Shown: positions 1 through 5,679, counted from the stretch's first letter. The stretch is 7,549 nucleotides of DNA from an uncultured Clostridia bacterium (GCA_937894515.1 CALCRH010000216.1:1-7549); one strand, 5' to 3'. The notes: generated by a model not told the origin, from the sequence alone. Numbers and translations: made by a program.

Positions 1-1
1 A

Positions 2-946
2 TTACCGCGCCTCCTCTCGGGATTTTTTCTGGCGTTCCAAATACCCCTTATAATAGATCAATGCCTTCTCAATGAATTGCCACTTTTCATCAATGCTCAA
101 CCCATCGGGCAGAACCTTAAAAACTTCGTCCCAATCAATGTTGAATCTCCTCTTGGTGATACTTTTTTCGTTATAAATATCTCTGATCAAATCTTTGGAA
201 AGTTCAAAACCGTCTTCGTATGCCTTGCGAATGGCGTTGGCTTCTACCGGCTTGGGATAACGCCCAAGCTTGCTTCCGCAATCCGCCACAATATACTGTG
301 CATCCGTGTCAAGCTTTGCGATTTCCACGCCGGCGGTCATACTCATCAACCCTCCGTCAACGGTGTTCTGCAAATCGGGAATCAGTTTTGTCAGTGCAAT
401 ATAACGGTAGATATTTGTATGACTGCTTTTGTTCTCTTTTGCGAGTTCATCGCCGCTATTGAACTTCGTACCATTCGGGGCAGAAATTAAATCGGTGCGC
501 ATTCCCTGATGCTTCATAGCATCCATTTTCATTTTAAGTGCTCTGCCTTTTTCGCACGGTCCGATGTGGCTTCTCTGCAAATTACTGTCTACCATTAAAA
601 TCGTTGCTTCGTCATGACTGATGTCCACAATGTCGCAAGGAATCGTATCAAGCCCCAGTTCCGTTGCCGCAAGTTTTCTGCGATGACCGGAAATCATTTC
701 GTATCTGCCGTCCTCTTTCTTACGGATGACCGCAGGGGTAATAAAACCTCTTTCTTTAATTGATTCTTTCAAAATATCCATATCCTCGTCCTTTCTTACC
801 CGAAACGGATGATCCGGGAAGTCATCAATTTCCGATATCGGAATGTTATAAATCTTCGGGAGTTTTGCCTCCTGTCTTTGCTGTTCGGTTGAAAACAAAT
901 CGTCCAACGCTGTCATACCTAAATCAATTTTCTTGGCTGTTGCCAT
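2..946 (-). CDS. parB: ParB/Spo0J-like partition protein of a mobile element
   Basis: A 314-aa protein with the ParB N-terminal nuclease/CTPase-like fold. Residues about 31-125 carry PISEIDDFPDHPFRV, the GHRR box at 87-90 followed by KLAA, and NLQRSHIGPCEKG at 122-133, matching ParB boxes I to III. A helix-turn-helix follows at about 159-190 (DELAKENKSSHTNIYRYIAL). The C-terminus is basic and helical. Known role of the family: binding parS-like sites in segregation, or acting as a regulator in conjugative elements. No ParA is visible, although one could lie beyond the left edge. The ATG follows a GAGGT ribosome binding site inside the last codons of the relaxase gene, with 5 nt between the genes, so the two are co-transcribed. 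The stop is at 2-4, so the gene is complete. The family is clear; the role in this element is inferred. Confidence 0.9.
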   Translation of the reverse strand: MATAKKIDLGMTALDDLFSTEQQRQEAKLPKIYNIPISEIDDFPDHPFRVRKDEDMDILKESIKERGFITPAVIRKKEDGRYEMISGHRRKLAATELGLDTIPCDIVDISHDEATILMVDSNLQRSHIGPCEKGRALKMKMDAMKHQGMRTDLISAPNGTKFNSGDELAKENKSSHTNIYRYIALTKLIPDLQNTVDGGLMSMTAGVEIAKLDTDAQYIVADCGSKLGRYPKPVEANAIRKAYEDGFELSKDLIRDIYNEKSITKRRFNIDWDEVFKVLPDGLSIDEKWQFIEKALIYYKGYLERQKKSREEAR

Positions 947-951
947 ATTTT

Positions 952-2325
952 TTACCTCGATTCTTTATTTTTATTTTTTACTTTGTTTCGGATCACTCCG
1001 CCTCTGAAATCCTCGTTTTTGATGGTAATAAGCTTGTCCCGAATGGCTTCGGAACGCTCTTTCACCGAATCGCACGCCTGGATCTCACGGTAATATTTCC
1101 GAATTCTTCTGTTGTAAAGATCAATGTTGAATTTCGCTTGGGATATTGCTACGGTGTCACCGGCATATTTGGCACGGCGTAACCAATTGACCGATTCCTG
1201 CTTGCCGGCTTTACTGTCAAAAATACCTTGCACGGCGATGTCGCGGTACGCCATCAGTTGCTCCATATTTTCAATTTTGTGCTCGCATAAAAGTTGTACC
1301 TGCTCGCTGATGCTTGTGATCCTGCCCTCATCCATTCGCACAAAGAAATACAGTTTTCGGTTGTGCTCCGGGTCTGCACGCGCCTGTTCGAGTGCCGCGT
1401 GATAGCACCGATAAACGGCGGTATATCCGTAGGTTGCAGGCGAGCCGTCCTCGTTTTCAAAGATTTTCTGCGGAGACTGTTGCGGCGGAGGATTGGGATA
1501 GACAAGTCGGTGGTCTTCGTAGAGTCGGTCAAGAATATCCTCCTCGCTATACCCGTCACCCAGCGTATCGAACCGTACAAACCGGTCCGAACCCTTGTGC
1601 TTGATTTTCGCGTGCTTGCCGCTGAGATCGATGATGAACCCCATCAGCGTCATCGCTTCCAGAAAGTCCGTTTTGCAATCGGTGCCGCGTATCGCCATAT
1701 CAATGGCTTCACGGATCGTGCCTCTGAGTGTCGGCTGACCTTCCTTTTCGGCTTTCCATTCGGCATAGTGCTTTTTCGGATTCTGACCGGGATGCCGGAT
1801 GACCGATAAGCCGTATTCTCGGCACAGTCGGTCGGAAGTGTCTCGGATCAGCCCGTAGGTCGCCTTGCAATCGTTGTACCGCTTGCCGTCTGCAAAAGAG
1901 ACGCTGTTTATGATGATATGATTGTGAAAATGCGAAGTGTTTTGGTGGGTGGCAACGATCACTTCAAAGCGATCCTCCCACAGCTCGGTGGCAAGCTTTA
2001 CGCCGATCTCATGCGCCGTCCTGGCATCGACCTCGCCCTCTTTGAAAGACTGATAGGCATGGAACGCCACATTGCCGCCGGTCTTCTTCCATTTTTTCTT
2101 TGTTGCGAGAAATGTCTCTTTGGCGTTCTGAGGAATACAGTTGACGCCGGTCACATAGCGGCATTCTTCGGTTTTGGAACTGTCTGCGGCGTAGTCAACG
2201 ACCTTGCCGACCGTGTGCATGGCAATGAGGTCTTCCTCCGGAATGGTCGTCTTTTTCGGGTTCATGGCGTAGTTCAGAAGATGGTCGCATCGGTCTTTGA
2301 TCGGCCATATTTTTGTGACTGCTAT
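952..2325 (-). CDS. mobA: MOB-P type relaxase (mobilization nuclease), apparent ATA start
   Basis: Relaxase/mobilization nuclease that should nick oriT, stay covalently bound to the 5' end and lead strand transfer. From the ATA codon at 2323-2325 the protein is 457 aa and opens with a family-like IAVTKIWPIKDRCDHLLNYA. The probable catalytic Tyr is Y19. A HAYQSF segment lies at 89-94 and the metal-binding HFHNH motif at 132-136. The C-terminal third is charged and helical. The first ATG (2265, MNPKKTT) would remove the first beta strand and Y19, so it cannot give an active enzyme. Codons between the upstream in-frame stop and 2265 include no ATG, GTG or TTG. AGGAGG at 2335-2340 lies 9 nt before the ATA. 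The gene begins 2 nt after the mobC stop and is followed at 5 nt by parB. Family call is firm; the start is inference. Confidence 0.88.
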   Translation of the reverse strand: MAVTKIWPIKDRCDHLLNYAMNPKKTTIPEEDLIAMHTVGKVVDYAADSSKTEECRYVTGVNCIPQNAKETFLATKKKWKKTGGNVAFHAYQSFKEGEVDARTAHEIGVKLATELWEDRFEVIVATHQNTSHFHNHIIINSVSFADGKRYNDCKATYGLIRDTSDRLCREYGLSVIRHPGQNPKKHYAEWKAEKEGQPTLRGTIREAIDMAIRGTDCKTDFLEAMTLMGFIIDLSGKHAKIKHKGSDRFVRFDTLGDGYSEEDILDRLYEDHRLVYPNPPPQQSPQKIFENEDGSPATYGYTAVYRCYHAALEQARADPEHNRKLYFFVRMDEGRITSISEQVQLLCEHKIENMEQLMAYRDIAVQGIFDSKAGKQESVNWLRRAKYAGDTVAISQAKFNIDLYNRRIRKYYREIQACDSVKERSEAIRDKLITIKNEDFRGGVIRNKVKNKNKESR

Positions 2326-2327
2326 TT

Positions 2328-2642
2328 TTATTCACCTCCTAACTTTCGGCTCATCGTGCGGTCAAGTTCGCACAGTTCACCGATTACTTTTTTCAGTTCC
2401 GTCTCTTTGGCAAAGCCGGAATTGGCGATGCGGACAAGCTGATTCAAGTTGTTGCCGATGCGCCTGAGTTCTGTCAGAAATGCCGTGTAATCCAGCGGCG
2501 GGACTTGTGTGATTTTGAGCTTTTTCCATGCCGCATACATGACGGCAGTCTTGGTAAGCCCTGTTTTTGCGGCTTGTGCGGAGAGCTTTTGAAAGTCTTC
2601 TTCGCTGAGCCGCATTTTGAATATCCTTGTTTTCTTACTGAT
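2328..2642 (-). CDS. mobC: MobC-like relaxosome accessory protein, apparent ATC start
   Basis: Small DNA-binding protein that in known systems binds oriT and helps the relaxase nick. From ATC (2640-2642) it is 104 aa, starting ISKKTRIFKMRLSEEDFQKL. This resembles a ribbon-helix-helix strand plus helix, with KTGLTKTAVMYAAW as the second helix. LRRIGNNLNQLVRIANSG near residues 68-85 is the typical MobC C-terminal motif. GAGGAG lies 8 nt before ATC. The alternatives are ATG at 2615, which has AAGGA 8 nt upstream but removes most of the DNA-binding strand, and GTG at 2651, which sits on the ribosome binding site itself. The frame stays open upstream to 2837 through the inverted-repeat region, but that part reads like non-coding sequence. 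The stop overlaps the ribosome binding site of the relaxase gene, suggesting translational coupling. Confidence 0.82.
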   Translation of the reverse strand: MSKKTRIFKMRLSEEDFQKLSAQAAKTGLTKTAVMYAAWKKLKITQVPPLDYTAFLTELRRIGNNLNQLVRIANSGFAKETELKKVIGELCELDRTMSRKLGGE

Positions 2643-2861
2643 AAAAATCACTCCTCTCAAAAGGGTTTCAGGGAATCCCCTGACAAGCGGGTTTGTGGCT
2701 ACAAATCCAGTGCTTGCTAAACCTCGACGAAAGCCTTCGTCAGCGGTTTCAAAACCGGCTGAAAAAGAAGGTTTCGGTAGCAGTTGTAGCAGTAAACTTT
2801 CACTCTGTTTTTGTGTTTGTGAAGTGGCAAAGTACAACTACAATCGCTACCGCGCGTCCGT
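2643..2861 (-). other. Candidate oriT: nested inverted repeats between helicase gene and mobC
   Basis: A gene-free 219-bp gap directly upstream of mobC, the usual oriT position. A 13-bp bulged hairpin spans 2684-2716 (CAAGC plus GGGTTTGT, loop GGCT, ACAAATCC, 3-nt bulge, GCTTG). Next to it, 2668-2683 is TCAGGGAATCCCCTGA (6-bp arms). Two more hairpins are at 2726-2741 (GACGAA/TTCGTC) and 2744-2757 (CGGTT/AACCG). A 14-nt pair with two central mismatches joins 2776-2789 and 2838-2851. A hairpin beside a short conserved GC-rich block is the usual oriT/nic layout. The exact nic site cannot be read from sequence alone. Confidence 0.6.
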
Positions 2862-4274
2862 TCAGCTGACACTGTCGTAGCCGTAAACCGATGAATAATC
2901 CTGCTTGGCATCCAGAGTCAGTGTGTAGTCGCGGTAGTAGGAAAAGCCGTTGCGTTTGACGGTAACATCGCTGAATTCGCCGCCGAGCAGCAGCGACAGT
3001 TGTTTGCGGAAATCCCGTTCGTTTTCGGCAAAACCGCGATTGTTGTTCTTGCACCAACTGCGGTAGACCTTGAACACTTTTCCGGTGGTGCAACTGTCGC
3101 AGATCCTGCCTTCCGGTCGGTGCGTCATGCAGTCGGTGAAGAAGGTGAATACGGAACTGTTTTCGTTTTTGTAGTTCTCCCGCATCGCCGTAACGCCCGG
3201 CGGCTCGTCAAATCGGTAGCCGTTTTTGATGACCTGCTGCAATGCTTTGACTGCTTTTCGGATAATGCCTTCCCGTTCGGCGTACATCTTTTCGAGCAGG
3301 GTTTTGTCCTGCCTGTCCTTCGGGATGACATTGTCGCAAACGACCACCATGATGCGCTCGTACACCCACGGACCGTTGTCGCCACCGAATTTCGGCAGAC
3401 TGTTCATGCAGAGCCACAAGAGACCGTTGTAGGTGAAATCAAATGCTTTCTGTCCCTTGAACTCGGCACGGATACTGTCGCCGCCGGTCAGCTTTTTGAA
3501 TGTCTTCAGTTCCTTGATGCTCATGTGTGAGGCATCGGCACTGCCGGCAAGCCGTTTGCAATAAAGGTCGCTGGTGCCGAACCGTTCTTCCAGATCGTGA
3601 AAGTCGCAACTGCTGAAATTGTCATGACCGATGAGCCGTTCGCAAAGCGATTTGAGCTGTGATTTTCCCGTGTCGCCGGGACCGACCATAAAGAGCGATT
3701 TCTTCATGCGGTAGCCCTTGACATTGGAAATGACCACGCCGATGAACTGCAAAAGCAGATTTGCCACATCCTTGTTGCCGCGTGTGAGTGTTTCGAGATA
3801 GCCGTCAAAGATCGGCGTCGGCGTTTCTTTCTCAGCCCAGTTACATGGAATTTGGATCGTTGTCGGCATGTCGGGCGTGTGGTCGAACAGTGTTAACTCT
3901 TCCGCCGTGACTTTCAGCAGTCCGTTTTGAAAATTGATGATGCTTTCATCGGCATCCAGTTCTTCAATGCGGATATAATTGAGGTCGGTTGACAACTGCC
4001 CGAACGCCTCGTTCACCACCGGCATGGTGATGAGCGATTCGTCGTAGTCGGCAATAAACTGCTTGATAAGACCTTTGAAAGTTTCGGGGGCTGTGAGCTT
4101 GTAAACGCCGTCTGTGTACACATAGATTTGCTTGTCGTTGCGACCGCTGTTGCGTACCAGCAGATAGTTCAGATGCTTTCGTACATAAATGGCAAGCAAC
4201 GAGCCTTTGACCTTTTCACCGCGCTTGTCGCACACAACAAATTCGGGTGCATCGAGACTCGGTAATTCATCCAT
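2862..4274 (-). CDS. D5/P4-type SF3 helicase (phage/plasmid primase family, helicase part)
   Basis: A 470-aa protein of the phage/plasmid primase P4-family C-terminal type. INFQNGLL at 113-120 is the usual D5_N signature. Walker A is GPGDTGKS at 198-205, the region KKLTGGDSIRA at 260-270 matches the loop before sensor 1, and NGLLWLCMNSLP at 283-294 contains the sensor-1 asparagine. The C-terminal part has a winged-helix-like look. No N-terminal prim-pol domain is present; full P4-alpha-like proteins are typically much longer, so this is a helicase-only version that needs host or other primase. It probably unwinds DNA at an element origin. The ATG at 4274 has GGAGG 7 nt upstream. It starts 36 nt after the 57-aa ORF and ends 219 nt before mobC, the gap holding the candidate oriT. 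Family call is strong; replication role is inferred. Confidence 0.9.
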   Translation of the reverse strand: MDELPSLDAPEFVVCDKRGEKVKGSLLAIYVRKHLNYLLVRNSGRNDKQIYVYTDGVYKLTAPETFKGLIKQFIADYDESLITMPVVNEAFGQLSTDLNYIRIEELDADESIINFQNGLLKVTAEELTLFDHTPDMPTTIQIPCNWAEKETPTPIFDGYLETLTRGNKDVANLLLQFIGVVISNVKGYRMKKSLFMVGPGDTGKSQLKSLCERLIGHDNFSSCDFHDLEERFGTSDLYCKRLAGSADASHMSIKELKTFKKLTGGDSIRAEFKGQKAFDFTYNGLLWLCMNSLPKFGGDNGPWVYERIMVVVCDNVIPKDRQDKTLLEKMYAEREGIIRKAVKALQQVIKNGYRFDEPPGVTAMRENYKNENSSVFTFFTDCMTHRPEGRICDSCTTGKVFKVYRSWCKNNNRGFAENERDFRKQLSLLLGGEFSDVTVKRNGFSYYRDYTLTLDAKQDYSSVYGYDSVS

Positions 4275-4310
4275 TCGTTTTCCTCCTTTCTTTGGATTTT
4301 GGAATCATGC

Positions 4311-4484
4311 TTAAATTTCTCCTTTTTCAATCAACTTTGTGATGCTTCGCGCCGCAAGCCGTTCTTCGAGAGGAAGTTTTTTTAACTCGTCTCTTTTGCT
4401 TTTCAGCTCGTTAGCTTTCTTTGCTGCGATTCTTTTGCGAACCGCCATGAGAATCATTGCATCTTCTTGTGTCATCTTTTTCAT
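4311..4484 (-). CDS. Small basic helical protein, 57 aa, unknown
   Basis: Not recognised. Starts MKKMTQEDAMILMAVRKRI and continues as lysine/arginine-rich amphipathic helix (AAKKANELKSKRDELKKL), ending ARSITKLIEKGEI. It is probably entirely helical, with no signal peptide and no membrane segment. ATG at 4484 was chosen because GAGGTG lies 6 nt upstream. The frame is open further to 4601, but that part overlaps the 63-aa ORF and includes a perfect hairpin coding for three Trp and three Pro in a row, which is unlikely to be protein. It lies in the operon just before the SF3 helicase gene, so a replication or regulation accessory role is possible but not shown. Confidence 0.65.
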   Translation of the reverse strand: MKKMTQEDAMILMAVRKRIAAKKANELKSKRDELKKLPLEERLAARSITKLIEKGEI

Positions 4485-4515
4485 GCTTTTCACCTCGTTT
4501 CTGTTTTGATTTTCA

Positions 4516-4546
4516 GTTGGTGGTGGCAAAAGTTGCCACCACCAAC
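4516..4546 (-). repeat. Perfect 14-bp hairpin H1 between the two small ORFs
   Basis: GTTGGTGGTGGCAA and its exact reverse complement, separated by a 3-nt loop. On the mRNA strand it sits between the 63-aa stop and the 57-aa ribosome binding site. No T-run follows on either strand, so it is not a standard terminator. It could block or time translation of the downstream gene, or stabilise an mRNA end after processing. Confidence 0.85.
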
Positions 4547-4554
4547 CGGAATGC

Positions 4555-4746
4555 TTATCGGCCTTCGTGGTAGAGTGCCTGACAAAAATCATCAATGTCA
4601 TAAAAGAGCTTTTTGAGAAACTCCAAATTCTCGCGGGTGATTACAGGTCTGTGATCCAAATAATCATCGAGCACACTCCTCAAAACAACAACCGACTGTG
4701 CCAATACCATTGCATCGGAAACTTCCATTTTTGCTTGCTTTTTCAT
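4555..4746 (-). CDS. Small acidic helical protein, 63 aa, unknown
   Basis: Not recognised. Starts MKKQAKMEVSDAMVLAQSVV, then LRSVLDDYLDHRP, a short turn at PVITRENLEF and a final helix LKKLFYDIDDFCQALYHEGR. It is predicted to be helical and mildly acidic, with no membrane segment. The start is well supported by AGGAGG 8 nt before the ATG. It is the first confident gene of the operon that continues through helicase, mobC, relaxase and parB. Two stable hairpins with reverse-complementary cores, H1 at 4516-4546 and H2 at 4807-4833, flank it. A short basic ORF ends in TAA directly adjacent to its ATG. Being small, first and before the replication gene, it may be a regulator; this is inference. 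Confidence 0.7.
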   Translation of the reverse strand: MKKQAKMEVSDAMVLAQSVVVLRSVLDDYLDHRPVITRENLEFLKKLFYDIDDFCQALYHEGR

Positions 4747-4845
4747 TTACTTTTCCTCCTGTTTTCGTTTTTCTTTTTTGATTCGTAAACTGTTCTGCTT
4801 GACTTTTGGTCTGGGCAACTTTTGCCCGGACCACTTTATACCCAC
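4747..4845 (-). CDS. Possible 32-aa basic mini-protein abutting the 63-aa gene
   Basis: Frame from GTG at 4845: VGIKWSGQKLPRPKVKQNSL, then a Lys/Arg/Glu-rich tail, stop TAA immediately next to the ATG of the 63-aa gene. The AGGAGG of the 63-aa gene lies inside its last codons, as in translationally coupled pairs. The only nearby ribosome binding site (GGAGG at 4858-4862) is 12 nt before GTG, longer than ideal, and it better serves ATG 4853, which reads only MPMWV before a stop. A 1- or 2-nt indel between MPMWV and KWSGQ would join them into one 34- to 35-residue protein, so this may be a frame-shifted relic. Hairpin H2 lies within the frame. Confidence 0.3.
   Translation of the reverse strand: MGIKWSGQKLPRPKVKQNSLRIKKEKRKQEEK
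4807..4833 (-). repeat. 12-bp hairpin H2 upstream of the 63-aa gene
   Basis: On the minus strand TGGTCCGGGCAA pairs with TTGCCCAGACCA around a 3-nt loop, with one wobble pair. Its core GGCAAAAGTTGCC is the exact reverse complement of the core of H1 (GGCAACTTTTGCC). No T-run follows, so it is not a classical terminator. Confidence 0.8.
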
Positions 4846-4900
4846 ATAGGCATCAATCCTCCTTTTTTGGCTTTTCGGTGTCTCCGTACGGAGCACCTAT
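4836..4900 (-). other. Leader-like chain of two mini-ORFs with strong ribosome binding sites
   Basis: GGAGG at 4907-4911 is followed 6 nt later by ATA (4898-4900), opening a 15-codon frame that reads IGAPYGDTEKPKKED and stops at TGA (4853-4855). That stop overlaps ATG 4851-4853 as TGATG. GGAGG at 4858-4862 lies 4 nt before that ATG, which reads MPMWV and then TAA at 4836-4838. A palindrome CTCCGTACGGAG (4882-4893) and an outer pair ACATAGG/CCTATGT bracket the segment. This layout resembles a leader-peptide attenuator, but no regulator or inducer can be named. Alternatively it is the debris of a larger gene: the frame of the 15-mer is open back to GTG 4981 (42 aa), without a ribosome binding site there. 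Confidence 0.3.
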
Positions 4901-5078
4901 GTAATTCCTCCACTTATCAATTGGCAGAAAAATAATCGGTTTGTACGAAAAAATCTTCGCCAATTTTATGTGCCGTTTCACCCGATGTCGTTTTTGTATG
5001 CCTGCCCCGGAATCTCACCGCAGCGTCGCCATGCTTGCTCTTTCGAGGTCATCGCACAGTCATATCCCCATCGGACGG

Positions 5079-5100
5079 CTATTCAGTTGTCAAAGAACAA
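5079..5100 (-). promoter_or_regulatory. boxA-like antitermination motif, rRNA-spacer type
   Basis: The minus strand reads TTGTTCTTTGACAACTGAAT followed by AG. This is very close to the TGTTCTTTGAAAACTGAATA seen in Bacillota rRNA leaders and spacers, where boxA recruits the Nus antitermination complex. It lies downstream of two intrinsic terminators and before the operon, where an antitermination element would make sense. A shorter relative (GAAAACTGAATAG) is at the predicted start of the ncRNA (5621-5633). Similarity is seen; function is inferred. Confidence 0.45.
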
Positions 5101-5140
5101 ATATCCCCTCACTCATTACCAGTGGGAGAGACTGTTTTTT

Positions 5141-5409
5141 CGGGTGTTTTGAAAAAATATTTTTTATCCTTTCACTTGTTTCCACCGGTAAAGGCGATTT
5201 GTACACCCGTTTTCAAAAAATATTTCCTCCTATATTGGGTTGCTGAAAAAATCGTTAGAAATTAACCCCCTGAGAAAAACTTTTCTCTCCACTTCTGTAC
5301 CGTAACTTTTTCGCCTCGATATTAAACCTGATTTTGAAAATATTTTTTCTCTTCACTTACTATGCAAATCCGGAGTCATTTTTTTAGGGTGTCTGCAAAA
5401 ATTATTTTG
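5141..5409. repeat. Four AT-rich iteron-like imperfect repeats
   Basis: Related units on the plus strand: 5141-5177 (GGGTGTTTTGAAAAAATATT then a T-run and CTTTCACTT), 5204-5227 (CACCCGTTTTCAAAAAATAT), 5327-5358 (CCTGATTTTGAAAATATTTT then TTCTCTTCACTT) and 5387-5409 (AGGGTGTCTGCAAAAATTAT). Units one and three share the TTCACTT tail. Such AT-rich direct repeats upstream of a replication helicase fit an origin or a protein-binding array. No protein coding is apparent in this stretch. Confidence 0.45.
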
Positions 5410-5432
5410 CAATGCAACTACTTGCTGAGAAT

Positions 5433-5466
5433 AAAAAATCCCTCCCGAGCATGTAGCCCGAAAGGG
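5433..5466 (-). terminator. Intrinsic terminator at the end of the ncRNA
   Basis: On the minus strand CCCTTTCGGGC and GCTCGGGAGGG pair along 11 positions (three wobble pairs) around loop TACAT, followed by AT and then a run of six T. This is a strong rho-independent terminator reading leftward, about 200 nt after the consensus promoter at 5640-5668. Confidence 0.85.
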
Positions 5467-5505
5467 AGTGATTACTTGTAGCACCGTGCGAATATCGCGG
5501 CAAAT

Positions 5506-5565
5506 AAAAAAGCGCCGTATGACAATAAAACAGATATAATCTGTCTCATTCTTCACACGGCGCTT
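5506..5565 (-). terminator. Long hairpin with T-run inside the ncRNA (attenuator-like)
   Basis: AAGCGCCGT (5557-5565 as read on the minus strand) pairs perfectly with ACGGCGCTT (5510-5518). An inner hairpin ACAGAT-TAT-ATCTGT lies at 5530-5544. A run of six T starts at the base of the stem, as in rho-independent terminators. It lies about 70 nt after the predicted start, so it may end a short form of the RNA or act as an attenuator. Confidence 0.7.
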
Positions 5566-5639
5566 GGAAGTTTTTCAGGTATCTGACGCTAACTGCTCCG
5601 CTTGCACGACTACAAAGTTACTATTCAGTTTTCGATATC

Positions 5640-5668
5640 ATTATAAACACTGTTTTCGACCATGTCAA
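5640..5668 (-). promoter_or_regulatory. Perfect consensus sigma-70/sigma-A promoter
   Basis: Minus strand TTGACA (5663-5668), exactly 17 nt, TATAAT (5640-5645). Both boxes and the spacing are ideal. It points into the structured RNA and, beyond its terminators, toward the whole mobilization operon. No other promoter of this quality was seen upstream of the operon. Confidence 0.9.
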
Positions 5669-5679
5669 CGGGTCAAAAC

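Larger units (their letters stand above)
5433..5633 (-). ncRNA. Putative structured non-coding RNA or long attenuated leader, about 200 nt
   Basis: A perfect promoter predicts a start near 5633. The RNA can close on itself: minus-strand ACTTTGTAGTCGTGC (5604-5618) pairs with GCACGGTGCTACAAGT (5474-5489) in a roughly 13-bp stem with small bulges. Within it lie TCAG-ATAC-CTGA and the long hairpin 5510-5565. Directly after the closing stem is the strong terminator 5440-5466. A compact multi-branched RNA with its own promoter and terminator is thus visible, and no credible ORF lies in it. It could be a stand-alone regulatory RNA (for example replication or copy control) or the 5' leader of the mobilization operon, gated by two terminators. 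I do not recognise a known RNA family. Confidence 0.55.

Noticed and set aside
2643..2837. Upstream extension of mobC to 169 aa from TTG 2837
   Set aside because: The extension runs through the nested inverted repeats, has no ribosome binding site and reads like non-coding sequence; an open frame here seems accidental.
4485..4601. Extension of the 57-aa ORF to 96 aa
   Set aside because: It overlaps the 63-aa gene, encodes WWW and PPP only because of hairpin H1, and ATG 4484 has its own good ribosome binding site.
4836..4853. Programmed -1 frameshift joining MPMWV to the basic mini-ORF with H2 as stimulator
   Set aside because: No slippery heptamer at the junction; a plain indel or independent leader ORF is simpler.
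4941..5246. 101-aa plus-strand ORF
   Set aside because: Cys/Phe-rich unordered sequence, no ribosome binding site, runs through AT-rich repeats; not protein-like.
5141..5409. CRISPR-like array from the repeats
   Set aside because: Units are imperfect, differently spaced and AT-rich, without uniform spacers or cas genes.
5353..5556. 67-aa minus-strand ORF over the ncRNA
   Set aside because: Start lies inside a terminator hairpin and the frame crosses two terminators; the RNA structure explains the region better.
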